A program made the translations under genes and the position numbers. From Nitrospirota bacterium (GTDB taxonomy: Bacteria; Nitrospirota; Thermodesulfovibrionia; Thermodesulfovibrionales; Dissulfurispiraceae): DNA of 44,305 bases. Location of the stretch: contig JAJYXI010000079.1 of the NCBI GenBank assembly GCA_021791055.1, forward strand, positions 1 to 44,305, given 5' to 3'. The notes below the pieces were generated by a model. That model saw only the letters and a list, made by a program, of their open reading frames with translations, made no database searches and was not told where the DNA came from. This document shows positions 16,307-24,806 of the stretch, in pieces; the stretch's first letter is position 1; the number at the start of each line of letters is the position of its first letter.

Positions 16307-16774
16307 CTATTTCGGTTTAGACGCTTTGTGCGGATTGTGGCACATAACACATTCTATCCCCGGGTTATGCTCATCCGGATTTATACCCTTTATCTTGCTC
16401 CTTATGGTAGTCGGATAGGGCAAATAAGAATGGCATCTGATGCAAAGATTCCGGCTCCTGTCAATGGTAAGCTTTGGAGGATCCGCTGGATGGTCTATTG
16501 CCGGTCCGTGGCAGTTCTCACACTGGATAATGGCATGCGGGGTAGTGGATATCTGTGAATACTGCTCGGAATGGCAGTCCTTACAATATTCCCTGCCCTG
16601 AAATTTAACCTTTACTGCCTTCCAGTCCTCTTCATTGCTCTTCCGATGCCAGCCGTACATGTACCCTCTTTCCCATACACCGAAATCCTTTGGAACAATA
16701 AAAAGACGTGCGATCAGGACAATAGCCACCAGACCGATTACAACAAGAAGCGGCCTGAACACATGATTCTTCAT
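16307..16774 (-). CDS. Membrane-anchored tetrahaem cytochrome c (module 1)
   Basis: This 155-residue protein has an N-terminal anchor (PLLVVIGLVAIVLIARLFIV) and four haem-c sites: CKDCH, CENCH, CIRCH and CVMCH. It should face the periplasm. GGAGGAG precedes the ATG. It lies between the 11-haem cytochrome and the ferredoxin gene, 10 bases from the latter, and probably relays electrons inside the same complex. I do not recognise a named subfamily. Confidence 0.85.
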   Translation of the reverse strand: MKNHVFRPLLVVIGLVAIVLIARLFIVPKDFGVWERGYMYGWHRKSNEEDWKAVKVKFQGREYCKDCHSEQYSQISTTPHAIIQCENCHGPAIDHPADPPKLTIDRSRNLCIRCHSYLPYPTTIRSKIKGINPDEHNPGIECVMCHNPHKASKPK

Positions 16775-16810
16775 ATCTCCTCCCCAAAAAAACCGATTAT
16801 TTTTAGTAGC

Positions 16811-16845
16811 GCCGGGGATAACATCGTTCCTACATTATCCCCGGC
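16811..16845 (-). other. Perfect 11-bp hairpin inside the cytochrome operon
   Basis: GCCGGGGATAA (16811-16821) and TTATCCCCGGC (16835-16845) form a GC-rich stem with a 13-base loop between the 11-haem and tetrahaem genes. No U-tract follows on the minus strand, so full termination is unlikely. It could stabilise upstream mRNA or set the ratio of the two cytochromes. Confidence 0.6.
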
Positions 16846-16853
16846 AGAATCTG

Positions 16854-17855
16854 TTATCCGCTTATAAAATTCTTAGGATTCCTATACTCATGGCACTTCA
16901 CACAATCCTTCTTTGCCTGGGCCTCTGTAACCCTCCATGCATGCGGTTTATGGCAGTCAACGCACTTCATATTCATACCCTTTATGTGCAGCTCGTGTTT
17001 GCCTACTCTTAACTGGTCGCTGTGGCAGCCCATGCATGTGCCGTAGTCGGGTCTAACCTTCTTATGCGGCTTATGACATTCGTAACACTTAAACTGCATA
17101 GGCGCATCAGCAGGCACATTTATCTTTATCGCCTTCTTTATAATCTGCTGAGACGGCTGGAAGTATTTCACATCTATTGTTCCCTCAGCAATCAATTTCT
17201 TTCTTACAGACTCATCGCCGTGACAGAAGAGACACTTATTCCTTCCCGGTTTCAGATCCTCTGTACGGTCTGTATGACAATTAATGCAGGCTAATTTTTC
17301 CATCCCTGTGCCATGCACCTCTTTATCCTTATGGCACTGCGTACAGAATCTCTCTTCAGGCAGGAACTTATGTGCAACATACCCGTGGCATCTGGTGCAT
17401 TCTATCTTTTCCATAAATACATGTTTTGCATGGTATCTCGACTTGTTCACCTTTGCTGCTGCCGGGTATTTAGGATTACCCTCCCAATGGCATTCCATGC
17501 ACAATTGAGAAGGCACTATGATTTTACCATGTCTCGGCTCGACCTGCTTCTGTCCGAGAAAGACAAATCTGTACAACTGCACCACCTGTTCCTTCTTTGT
17601 AGAACGGTGGCATTCATGGCAGGTAACCACATTATGCTTGCTCTGAGCCCATCTCTCCTGTGCATAATCATGCACGTGGCACAACTGGCATGCATTCGGG
17701 TCATTCTCGAAATAGTCATTGATCTTATATCCTGCAAAACCTACACCGACCAGAAAAAATAAAATGAACAGAGCAATGATAATCCTGGCCTTACGGGAAA
17801 CCTTCTCTGAATACCACTTGATCAATCTGTCAAACAATCTGAATGGGTTAAACAC
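16854..17855 (-). CDS. NapC/NirT-like 11-haem cytochrome c (module 1)
   Basis: This 333-residue protein has an N-terminal membrane anchor (IIIALFILFFLVGVGFAGY) and eleven CxxCH haem motifs, from CQLCH near residue 57 to CVKCH near the end. The anchored N-terminal part with CQLCH and CHECH and the spacing to CMECH resembles the quinol-oxidising NapC/NrfH group; the C-terminal half adds further haems, so this is an extended relative. Translation starts with GTG preceded by GGAGG. It opens the four-gene operon with the tetrahaem cytochrome, ferredoxin and NrfD protein. Confidence 0.88.
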   Translation of the reverse strand: MFNPFRLFDRLIKWYSEKVSRKARIIIALFILFFLVGVGFAGYKINDYFENDPNACQLCHVHDYAQERWAQSKHNVVTCHECHRSTKKEQVVQLYRFVFLGQKQVEPRHGKIIVPSQLCMECHWEGNPKYPAAAKVNKSRYHAKHVFMEKIECTRCHGYVAHKFLPEERFCTQCHKDKEVHGTGMEKLACINCHTDRTEDLKPGRNKCLFCHGDESVRKKLIAEGTIDVKYFQPSQQIIKKAIKINVPADAPMQFKCYECHKPHKKVRPDYGTCMGCHSDQLRVGKHELHIKGMNMKCVDCHKPHAWRVTEAQAKKDCVKCHEYRNPKNFISG

Positions 17856-17916
17856 CTGAACCTCCGCGCACTAAGTTTGTAATAATATTTTTATTTTTAT
17901 TTTTTTAAAACAAAAT

Positions 17917-19203
17917 TCACTTAAGCTCGGTCAGAGTCCTGTATGCTGCACTGATAGTCTTTTCTATATCCGCCTTTGTATGGGCAATGGAGATAAACCC
18001 TGCCTCAAATTGCGATGGTGCTAAGTTTATCCCGCGGTTCAACATCCCCATGAAAAATTTAGCAAACCTTTCTGTATCGGATGTCTTTGCCGTTTTATAG
18101 TCGTATACATCCTTATCGGTAAAGTATGTGCAGAACATTGTCCCTGCCCTGTAAAACCTTGTCTTCACGCCTGCCCTTTTTGCGGCGTCCTTCAGCCCAT
18201 CTTCGAGGCGCTGCATTGTCTTTTCGAGTTTTTCGTATGTATCTTTCTTTGAAAGGATCTTTAATGTCTCTATTCCCGCTGTCATTGCAATGGGATTTCC
18301 TGCCAATGTCCCTGCCTGATAAACAGGCCCCTCAGGAGCGACCATGGACATAATCTCCCTTTTTCCTCCATATGCGCCCACAGGCAGCCCGCCTCCTATA
18401 ACCTTTCCGAGACATGTCATATCGGGAATTACCTTATAATATTCCTGCGCTCCTCCGAAGGAGACCCTGAAGCCTGTCATTACTTCATCGAATATGAGGA
18501 CAATGCCGTATTTCTCTGTCTCTTTCCTCAATGCCTCCAGAAAGCCGGGTTTAGGCAGAACGCATCCGATGTTGCCGACCACGGGCTCAACAATGACGCA
18601 TGCAATGCTTTTCCACTCTTTTTGAACCATGCTTTTAAAGGCTTTGATATCATTGAATGGAAGGGTTATGGTATTTTTAGCATATGACTTCGGAACACCG
18701 GGGCTGTCGGGAACGCCGAATGTCGTGGCGCCAGAGCCAGCCTTCACTAAAAGCCCATTTGCATGTCCGTGATAGCATCCCTCGAACTTTATTATTTTGT
18801 CCCTCTTGCTAAAACCCCTCGCAGCCCTTATGGCGCTCATCGTCGCCTCTGTGCCGGAGTTCACCATCCTTATCTTCTCAATGGAAGGATAAGCCTTGAT
18901 TACCATCTGTGCAAGCTCTATCTCAAGGGATGTAGGAGCGCCAAAACTCGTGCCGTTTTCAATTGCCGTTTTGAGGGCTTTAACAACAGAGGGATGGGAA
19001 TGTCCCACTATCATAGGCCCCCATGAAAGGACATAATCTATATACTCGTTGCTGTCTACATCATAAATCCTGGAGCCTTTTGCCTTTTTGATAAATATAG
19101 GTGAGCCGCCGACTGCCTTGAATGCCCTGACAGGGCTGTTCACGCCGCCGGGCATCAATTCAAGGGCCCTTTTATAGAGCATCTTTGATTTCTCTATTTC
19201 CAT
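17917..19203 (-). CDS. hemL: Glutamate-1-semialdehyde 2,1-aminomutase
   Basis: This 428-residue PLP enzyme makes 5-aminolevulinate in the C5 route to haem. It has full family length, the N-terminal [11 protein letters not shown] motif, the [16 protein letters not shown] segment, the PLP-binding [10 protein letters not shown] aspartate and the Schiff-base lysine in [17 protein letters not shown]. It lies directly upstream of an 11-haem cytochrome operon, fitting a cell with high haem demand, though other hem genes are absent. A TTGACA/TAAATT promoter lies upstream. Confidence 0.96.
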   Translation of the reverse strand: MEIEKSKMLYKRALELMPGGVNSPVRAFKAVGGSPIFIKKAKGSRIYDVDSNEYIDYVLSWGPMIVGHSHPSVVKALKTAIENGTSFGAPTSLEIELAQMVIKAYPSIEKIRMVNSGTEATMSAIRAARGFSKRDKIIKFEGCYHGHANGLLVKAGSGATTFGVPDSPGVPKSYAKNTITLPFNDIKAFKSMVQKEWKSIACVIVEPVVGNIGCVLPKPGFLEALRKETEKYGIVLIFDEVMTGFRVSFGGAQEYYKVIPDMTCLGKVIGGGLPVGAYGGKREIMSMVAPEGPVYQAGTLAGNPIAMTAGIETLKILSKKDTYEKLEKTMQRLEDGLKDAAKRAGVKTRFYRAGTMFCTYFTDKDVYDYKTAKTSDTERFAKFFMGMLNRGINLAPSQFEAGFISIAHTKADIEKTISAAYRTLTELK

Positions 19204-19228
19204 AGCTAAAACCCCAAAAAAACAAAAG

Positions 19229-19258
19229 AATTTAGCACAAACACTTTAGGTTTGTCAA
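19229..19258 (-). promoter_or_regulatory. Sigma-70-like promoter of hemL
   Basis: On the minus strand TTGACA (19258-19253) and TAAATT (19234-19229) are 18 bases apart, and the hemL ATG follows about 26 bases later. The -35 box is perfect and the -10 box is fair. Confidence 0.55.
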
Positions 19259-19404
19259 AAGTTTAATTATTTAATGATTTAATAATTATATTTATATTCG
19301 CTGTGGGCGGTTAATCAGATCGAATGGAAAATCGAATGACAAGTGGTAAAAATATAAAGACAGTGGAAGCTGGTATTATCGCTGGCTCTTTTTATGAGTC
19401 GTTA

Positions 19405-19442
19405 CAGGGCAGTCTTCCGGTATTGCCTTTCAGACCGCCCTG
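19405..19442 (-). terminator. Hairpin after the NrfD-CBS gene
   Basis: CAGGGC-A-GTCT (19405-19415) pairs with AGAC-C-GCCCTG (19432-19442), an 11-bp stem with one mismatch, a few bases after the stop at 19449. No strong U-tract follows, so termination efficiency is uncertain. The rest of the 19204-19448 gap is AT-rich and holds the hemL promoter. Confidence 0.5.
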
Positions 19443-19448
19443 CCTGAT

Positions 19449-21116
19449 TTATGATACTAAATGTTTATTTTCTTTCTTTTCAAGCTCCCTCACAATATCT
19501 ATCCTTGAGACCATGCCTACCGGATGCCCCTCCTTATCCACTATAACTATTCTCTTTATCTTTTTCTCTGTAATAGTTTTAATAAGTTCTTCTAAAGGGG
19601 TATTCTCAAAGGCAGTGACAGCAGGTGAGGTCATTATATCCTTTGCGGTATTGCCGAGTTTTTCTCCCCGTTTTTCCTTTGGAAGGATCAGGTCTCCAAG
19701 TTTTTCCACAAAATGAGGGTCACGCTGTATCTCGCTGTAAATGATATCCGACTCTGAAATCACGCCTATAACCCTGTTATCCCTATCCACAACAGGGAGT
19801 CCGCTTATATGTTTAGAAATAAGGATTTTGCCTATTTCGTCTACAGTGGTATCGGGAGTAACAGTAACAAGTTTTCTGCTCATTGCATCGCTGGCAACGA
19901 GGGCCTTCTTCCAGAACCTCACCTTTCCTGTATAAACAGGAATGGTGAATTTAAGCAAAAGGGTATACATGAGCGCGCCCGCAGCCCATATCCCAACTGT
20001 TACCACTATCTCCTGCATGGTCGGGATATACTCGTAGATCTCTCCGAGGGTGTCGGGAACAAAACCGGGTATTACAAGTCCCATGCCCTTTTCTATATAT
20101 ACACCCATAATGAGGAATACACACCCCATATTGAGGGTCAGAAAGTTCTCACGGGTCTTTGGCAGAAGCAACAGAATAAAGGCAATAATATTCAGTACCG
20201 TAGCCGTCCATATCCAGGGGACGAGGTTTGCATGTCCATGGAGGCCGAAGTAGAGATATTTAATGGGATACACATGAATGGTGCCTGAATAAAACTCCTT
20301 GAACACCTCTGCGCCTAAAAGAAAGAGATTTATGGCCATAGCATAGGCCACAAGCTCTGCAATCTTAAAGATAGCACGGTTTTCAATATCAAGTTTCCAT
20401 ATCTTTCTGACGATCTGGAAGATGATGAGCATTAAAGCAGGCCCGGAGCAGAATGCAGAGGCAATGAATCTGGGGGCCACAATAGAGGCATTCCAGAACG
20501 GCCTCGCCGGCAGACCATTGTAGAGGAATGCTGTTACGGTATGGATGCTGACTGCCATGGGAATGGAAAGTATTATTAAAGGCCATATACTCGGCAAATA
20601 CTCCTTACCGTGGGATATCCTGTACAGGACATAAAAGACGATTATGATATTAACAGTAAGGTAACCGTTCAATACGATCACATCCCACGCCAGAAGGGAT
20701 GATGGGAAATTCATCGCACCTATAACAGGCAGGATATGCCATACCCTGAATGGCTGCCCCATGTCAACTATTATAAAGAGTATACACATGGTGATGGCAG
20801 TTATGGCGAGGAGTTCGCCGAATAATGCCACCTCCTTAATGGGTTTAAATTTGTAGACATATGCAGGGATGATAAGATACACAGCAGCAGCAGCCACTCC
20901 CACAAGGAATGTAAAGTTTGATATGTACATTCCCCATGAGACCTGGTCCCTCATGGCAGTAGTTATAAGGCCCCTGTTCAACTGGTCGATATATGCGCTC
21001 AGCCCCAGAAGAATTAGAAAAGACAGAAATGCAAGCCATGCGTAGTATTTCTTGCTTCCCCTCATGATTTCTTTAAATGCAATGAGAAAATCTCTTACTG
21101 CCACTGCTTGAACCAT
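19449..21116 (-). CDS. NrfD/DsrP-type membrane subunit fused to a CBS-domain pair (module 2)
   Basis: Residues 1 to about 405 form a ten-helix NrfD/HybB/DsrP-like quinone-interacting membrane protein (for example MYISNFTFLVGVAAAAVYLI, MGQPFRVWHILP and LHGHANLVPWIWT). Residues 408-555 are two CBS repeats: SDAMSRKLVTVTPDTTVDEI to VIGVISESDI, and DIMTSPAVTAFENTPLEEL to VGMVSRIDIV. CBS pairs usually bind adenosine nucleotides and regulate the attached protein. The two parts lie in one uninterrupted frame, so this is a true fusion. The family is normally 380-420 residues without such a tail. The gene follows the ferredoxin gene by 9 bases. Confidence 0.9.
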   Translation of the reverse strand: MVQAVAVRDFLIAFKEIMRGSKKYYAWLAFLSFLILLGLSAYIDQLNRGLITTAMRDQVSWGMYISNFTFLVGVAAAAVYLIIPAYVYKFKPIKEVALFGELLAITAITMCILFIIVDMGQPFRVWHILPVIGAMNFPSSLLAWDVIVLNGYLTVNIIIVFYVLYRISHGKEYLPSIWPLIILSIPMAVSIHTVTAFLYNGLPARPFWNASIVAPRFIASAFCSGPALMLIIFQIVRKIWKLDIENRAIFKIAELVAYAMAINLFLLGAEVFKEFYSGTIHVYPIKYLYFGLHGHANLVPWIWTATVLNIIAFILLLLPKTRENFLTLNMGCVFLIMGVYIEKGMGLVIPGFVPDTLGEIYEYIPTMQEIVVTVGIWAAGALMYTLLLKFTIPVYTGKVRFWKKALVASDAMSRKLVTVTPDTTVDEIGKILISKHISGLPVVDRDNRVIGVISESDIIYSEIQRDPHFVEKLGDLILPKEKRGEKLGNTAKDIMTSPAVTAFENTPLEELIKTITEKKIKRIVIVDKEGHPVGMVSRIDIVRELEKKENKHLVS

Positions 21117-21125
21117 CTATTCCTC

Positions 21126-22052
21126 CTATCTTCCGTAAGCAAAGAAATAATAAAACTTGGGGTTTGTATTCAGATCCTCTTTGAGCCTGAAGACCCTTTT
21201 GTGTTCAATGGCGTATCTGATCTCACTTTGGGGGTCAAGGAGATTGCCGAACTTCCTTGCTCCAACAGGACAGATCTCCACGCATGCAGGGTATCTGCCG
21301 TTCCTTGTCCTCTGTACACAGAAGGTGCACTTTTCAACCACTCCTTTATAGCGAGGGCGGTTTCCGAGGTAGTGAGTGTTGGGATTTATCTTTTCAGCAG
21401 GCCTTTTAGGCTCTCCCCAGTTGAATCTCCTTGCTCCATAAGGACATGCTGCCATACAGTATCTACAGCCTATGCACCAGTTGTAGTCTACAACTACGAT
21501 GCCATCAGGCTCCTTCCATGTAGCCTGTGTCGGGCATGCCCTCACACAGGGGGGATTTTCGCACTGCTGGCATTGAACAGGCATATAAAAATGTCCCGAC
21601 TCAGGGACTTGCTCTGGATTATAGTATTTTTCGGACTCTTCAAGGTCTATCCATTTTTCGCCCTTTTTAAATCTAAGCACCGTTATCCACTGTACCTGAG
21701 GGTCTATAGACTGATTGTTTTCTTCCACACATGCATAAACGCATCTCCTGCAGCCAATGCACCTTGAAAGGTCGAGTCCGTAGCCGAATAATACGCCGGG
21801 CATAGGCTTCTCGCTGCCTATATGTATCGCCTTTTTGTATTTCTGCTCGTATTCTTTTTCAAGACGCTGTATGACCTTTTTCTTCTCATCGTCATTCATT
21901 TCCCTGAAGTGCTTCTGAAAAAATGCCTCCCAGAAAGATGCATCAGCCTTATTAAGGGGCAGTGCAGTGCCTGCAAGGCCGAGGGCAGCGCCTTTTAAGA
22001 ATGTCCTTCTGTCAAGCTTCACTCCCAATGGATTACTGCGTATCTTAGACAT
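21126..22052 (-). CDS. Tat-exported ferredoxin subunit with four 4Fe-4S motifs (module 2)
   Basis: This 308-residue DsrO/PsrB-like protein carries a twin-arginine signal (LDRRTFLKGAALGLAGTALP), placing it in the periplasm. The cysteine clusters are CIGCRRCVYAC, CQQCENPPCVRAC, CIGCRYCMAACPYGARRF and CTFC with CVEICPVGARKFG. A helical insert of about 60 residues (EMNDDEKKKVIQRLEKEYEQ) sits between the signal and the first cluster. I start at the ATG at 22052 after AGAGG; a longer frame to 22292 would run through the upstream cytochrome gene and is rejected. It links the tetrahaem cytochrome to the NrfD-CBS subunit. Confidence 0.9.
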   Translation of the reverse strand: MSKIRSNPLGVKLDRRTFLKGAALGLAGTALPLNKADASFWEAFFQKHFREMNDDEKKKVIQRLEKEYEQKYKKAIHIGSEKPMPGVLFGYGLDLSRCIGCRRCVYACVEENNQSIDPQVQWITVLRFKKGEKWIDLEESEKYYNPEQVPESGHFYMPVQCQQCENPPCVRACPTQATWKEPDGIVVVDYNWCIGCRYCMAACPYGARRFNWGEPKRPAEKINPNTHYLGNRPRYKGVVEKCTFCVQRTRNGRYPACVEICPVGARKFGNLLDPQSEIRYAIEHKRVFRLKEDLNTNPKFYYFFAYGR

Positions 22053-22089
22053 ATCGTTACCTCTGTTTGAATTTCTAAATTTTGCATTT

Positions 22090-22611
22090 TTATTTGATAT
22101 CTGCCGGTCTTGCCGGAGGAGGCAGCGGTTGTAATGGCTTAAATGGCGGGTCATGCGGCCAGTGGCAGTGGACACAGAGCCTGTACTGTTTTTCTCCATT
22201 CCACATTCCTGTCCTTTTACCGTGCAGTCCTGCCTTCCAATCGCGGAATACCACGCCATGGCATTGAGCGCAAAGATAGTAGGACTCATCAAAACTTATT
22301 AGCTTGCCATTGGCAAGTCTCAGCTTATCTCTGTCATCAGGATTGTGGCAGTCAAAACACCAACCTCCGGGCATGTGCTTTAGAGTTATGTCCTGGTGCA
22401 TTTGCTCAAGCTTCCTCTGTTTCTTGTTAACAGGCATATACTTGTGGCACTGTGAGCATGGGAATATTCCGGGTGAAAATGGAGGGGGTGGTACAAGGAA
22501 TTTTTTCGGGACCTCCTGCCCTTTTGATTCAGCAAAAGAGAATACTGCACAAACAAGGGGAAATAATGCAATAAGTATTGCCAGACCTATCTTCTTACCG
22601 TATATATTCAT
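22090..22611 (-). CDS. Exported tetrahaem cytochrome c (module 2)
   Basis: This 173-residue protein has a signal peptide (IGLAILIALFPLVCAVFSFA) and four haem-c sites: CSQCH, CFDCH, CAQCH and CVHCH. A proline-rich stretch (VPPPPFSPG) precedes the first haem and another ends the protein. The start at 22611 is preferred over a TTG at 22620. It is the first gene of a three-gene module with ferredoxin and NrfD-CBS and has its own promoter upstream. It resembles, but is longer than, the trihaem DsrJ. Confidence 0.86.
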   Translation of the reverse strand: MNIYGKKIGLAILIALFPLVCAVFSFAESKGQEVPKKFLVPPPPFSPGIFPCSQCHKYMPVNKKQRKLEQMHQDITLKHMPGGWCFDCHNPDDRDKLRLANGKLISFDESYYLCAQCHGVVFRDWKAGLHGKRTGMWNGEKQYRLCVHCHWPHDPPFKPLQPLPPPARPADIK

Positions 22612-22655
22612 CGCCTCCAAACCTCACTCTGATAGGATTTGTTAAAAAGTTTTGC

Positions 22656-22684
22656 ATTATAACATTGCCCTTAATATATTTCAA
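22656..22684 (-). promoter_or_regulatory. Sigma-70 promoter of redox module 2
   Basis: TTGAAA (22684-22679) and TATAAT (22661-22656) on the minus strand are exactly 17 bases apart, with the cytochrome start about 45 bases downstream. This separates the module from the sigma-54-driven operon that ends at 22712. Confidence 0.68.
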
Positions 22685-22711
22685 GGTTTTTTTGTTTTAT
22701 ATTAAATTTTT

Positions 22712-23491
22712 TTATGGCAGGGTTACCGTAGCAGACTGACCCGGGCGTATTATAGTCGTTGGGTCAAAGCTGAATTTAACATCCACTTCATATAGAGGCT
22801 TCCCGTTCCTGATACCATCAGGCTCCATGCCAATGCGGTTGATCACACCTTTATATTTTTTACCGGCAACCTTCACAGAAACCTTCTGTCCCTTGGATAG
22901 CGCTGATAATTCTTCGCCGGCAATCTTAATCCTTGCCAGCATATGCCCTGCCTCTGCAAGGACAAACAGAGGGATGGGCTGCATGGCGGATACAATGGTC
23001 TGTCCGACCTCGGCTTTCCGCTGCAGTACAACACAATCAAAGGGAGCGCTCACCTCACTGTATTCCAGATTCAGTTCTGCCTGGATCAAGACAGCCTGAG
23101 CCGCCTGGTATTCAGAATTGGATGTTACAAAACCTATTCTGGCCAATTCCAGCTCATGGTCTGCTATGAGGTCGCGTTCATGCATTTCTTTTGCCCTTTT
23201 CAATTCCCGTTGTGCCTCTTCGCTTTTTACCTTTAGTCGCTCAACCTCTGCACTTGCCTTTTCCATTTGTGCTTTAAAAGGACGTTCGTCCAGCCTCAAT
23301 AAAGGTTGCCCATTGCGCACATGATCACCTATATTGACCAGCACCTCGGATACAACTCCTGATACCGGAGTGCTAAGCTCTACTTTACGAGACCAGTGCA
23401 GAGTAGCATCTATGTCTTTAGCCCATAATGCGGCAGGCAATATAAAGGCCAGTATAAAACAAACCATCGCTGAATCTGCTATTTTATTCAT
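22712..23491 (-). CDS. RND-type periplasmic membrane-fusion protein
   Basis: This 259-residue adaptor of the HlyD/AcrA family has a signal peptide (VCFILAFILPAALWA), split lipoyl halves around a coiled coil (VSGVVSEVLVNIGDHVRNGQPL and YSEVSAPFDCVVLQRKAEVGQTI), and a beta-barrel part (GHMLARIKIAGEE, GQKVSVKVAGKKYKGVINRIG). It is shorter than usual MFPs. It overlaps the tolC-like gene by 8 bases, so the two should act together. No inner-membrane RND or ABC pump gene follows; the operon ends here. Confidence 0.88.
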   Translation of the reverse strand: MNKIADSAMVCFILAFILPAALWAKDIDATLHWSRKVELSTPVSGVVSEVLVNIGDHVRNGQPLLRLDERPFKAQMEKASAEVERLKVKSEEAQRELKRAKEMHERDLIADHELELARIGFVTSNSEYQAAQAVLIQAELNLEYSEVSAPFDCVVLQRKAEVGQTIVSAMQPIPLFVLAEAGHMLARIKIAGEELSALSKGQKVSVKVAGKKYKGVINRIGMEPDGIRNGKPLYEVDVKFSFDPTTIIRPGQSATVTLP

Positions 23492-24806
23492 TGCTGCCTC
23501 CTTTAAATACCACCTTACCTGTCAGGGCATCAAGCCTTGCCCATGCCAGTGTCAGTGCATATCTTGTCTGTGCAAGGCGAAGTCTTGCCTCAGAATATCT
23601 GACCATGGCATCTCCGAGATATGCCTTTAATCCCTGCTCATAGATGGTTCTGCTGCGGTCAAGATAAAGGTCGCTGTACTTTATCAGCGACTGAACCTCT
23701 TCAAGCTGATAGTGCAAAACCTTTATCTGCTGCCATGCCTCAAGTACTGCCTGCCTGAGATCCATTTCCCTGCGCGAGAGTCGGGCCTCAAGACGGTGCA
23801 GTTCTGCTGCATAGCCGGCAATGCCGGCTTCTGTGCGACCACCTGCAAATAAGGGTATTTCCAGTATAAGTCCAGCACGCAGCCTATCCCTTGAGCCAAA
23901 CTCCCGCTCATGAGCAGATGCCTCAAATTCGGCAGAGAGGATGGGATTCCCCTCTGCACGGGCTGCCTTCAGTCGTTCGCGGGCAGCCTCGACTTTAGCA
24001 CGCAGGGCTAAAATCGCCGGGTCATTAATAAAGGCTTTCTTTGTGAGTTCTTCCACCTCCGTCAATTCACGATTGATATACGGCAGTTCCGGTTCTGCGA
24101 GTGTAACAGGCGGCATACCAGGGCAATTAAGCGCCTCTGCAAGGAGTGCACGGGTAAGTTGCTGCCTCATCTCGCTAACAGCCCGCTTTCTGCGTGCCTC
24201 CATGTATTTGCTCTCTGCCTCTAAGAAATCCAGCTCAGAGGCCTGTCCCAATTCTTTGCCGCCGGTTAGCCGCTGATATATGTAAAAAACCACTGCCACT
24301 GCCTCTCTATCTCTAATGAATTCAAGGTCTGCAAGGAGCACATCAAAGAACCGCTCCATAATCTCCATACGCCGCCTGTTCAGGGTATCCGTATAAAGCA
24401 GCCTGTTAGCCTTTATCTCGGTTTCTGCTGCGGAGACCTTGAGACTGCTTTTGCCAAAATCGAATATCTTCTTCTTTGCATAGAAACTCAGGCTTGAATC
24501 ATTGTGGGATTGGTCCGGGGCTGGTTTTGGAGGTTCAACCCACTGTGCACGACCAAATAATGAGGCATTGACCCCGAGGTCTGATTTTATGCCGAGATAT
24601 TTGGCCTCAGCCTGTTTTAGTTCTGCCTTTGAAAGGGCAATGTCTGGATGTGGCTCGCCTGCAAGCTGGAGTGCATATTCAAGGGTCAGTGGTTCCGGCA
24701 AAGGGGAAATATTATTCCCCTCGGCATGCAGATTGGATGTTGATAAAACCAGTATGTAAAAGAGCGCTGCAAAAAAAACCTGCCATGGAGCAAAGCAGGT
24801 TTTCAT
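23484..24806 (-). CDS. TolC-family outer-membrane channel protein
   Basis: This 440-residue exported protein shows the TolC/OEP pattern of two long helical repeats: LTLEYALQLAGEPHPDIALSKAELKQAEA at the N-terminus and RLRAGLILEIPLFAGGRTEAGIAGYAAELHRLEA in the second half. It would form the outer-membrane channel for the adaptor downstream. Its ATG overlaps the stop of the selenoprotein-like thioredoxin gene (ATGA), implying coupling and a shared job with the sulfur proteins. Confidence 0.88.
   Translation of the reverse strand: MKTCFAPWQVFFAALFYILVLSTSNLHAEGNNISPLPEPLTLEYALQLAGEPHPDIALSKAELKQAEAKYLGIKSDLGVNASLFGRAQWVEPPKPAPDQSHNDSSLSFYAKKKIFDFGKSSLKVSAAETEIKANRLLYTDTLNRRRMEIMERFFDVLLADLEFIRDREAVAVVFYIYQRLTGGKELGQASELDFLEAESKYMEARRKRAVSEMRQQLTRALLAEALNCPGMPPVTLAEPELPYINRELTEVEELTKKAFINDPAILALRAKVEAARERLKAARAEGNPILSAEFEASAHEREFGSRDRLRAGLILEIPLFAGGRTEAGIAGYAAELHRLEARLSRREMDLRQAVLEAWQQIKVLHYQLEEVQSLIKYSDLYLDRSRTIYEQGLKAYLGDAMVRYSEARLRLAQTRYALTLAWARLDALTGKVVFKGGSNE

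Noticed and set aside
21126-22292. A longer start (22292) for the module 2 ferredoxin
   Set aside because: It would run through most of the upstream cytochrome gene in another frame and push the twin-arginine signal inside the protein. The ATG at 22052 has a ribosome site and starts just before the signal.
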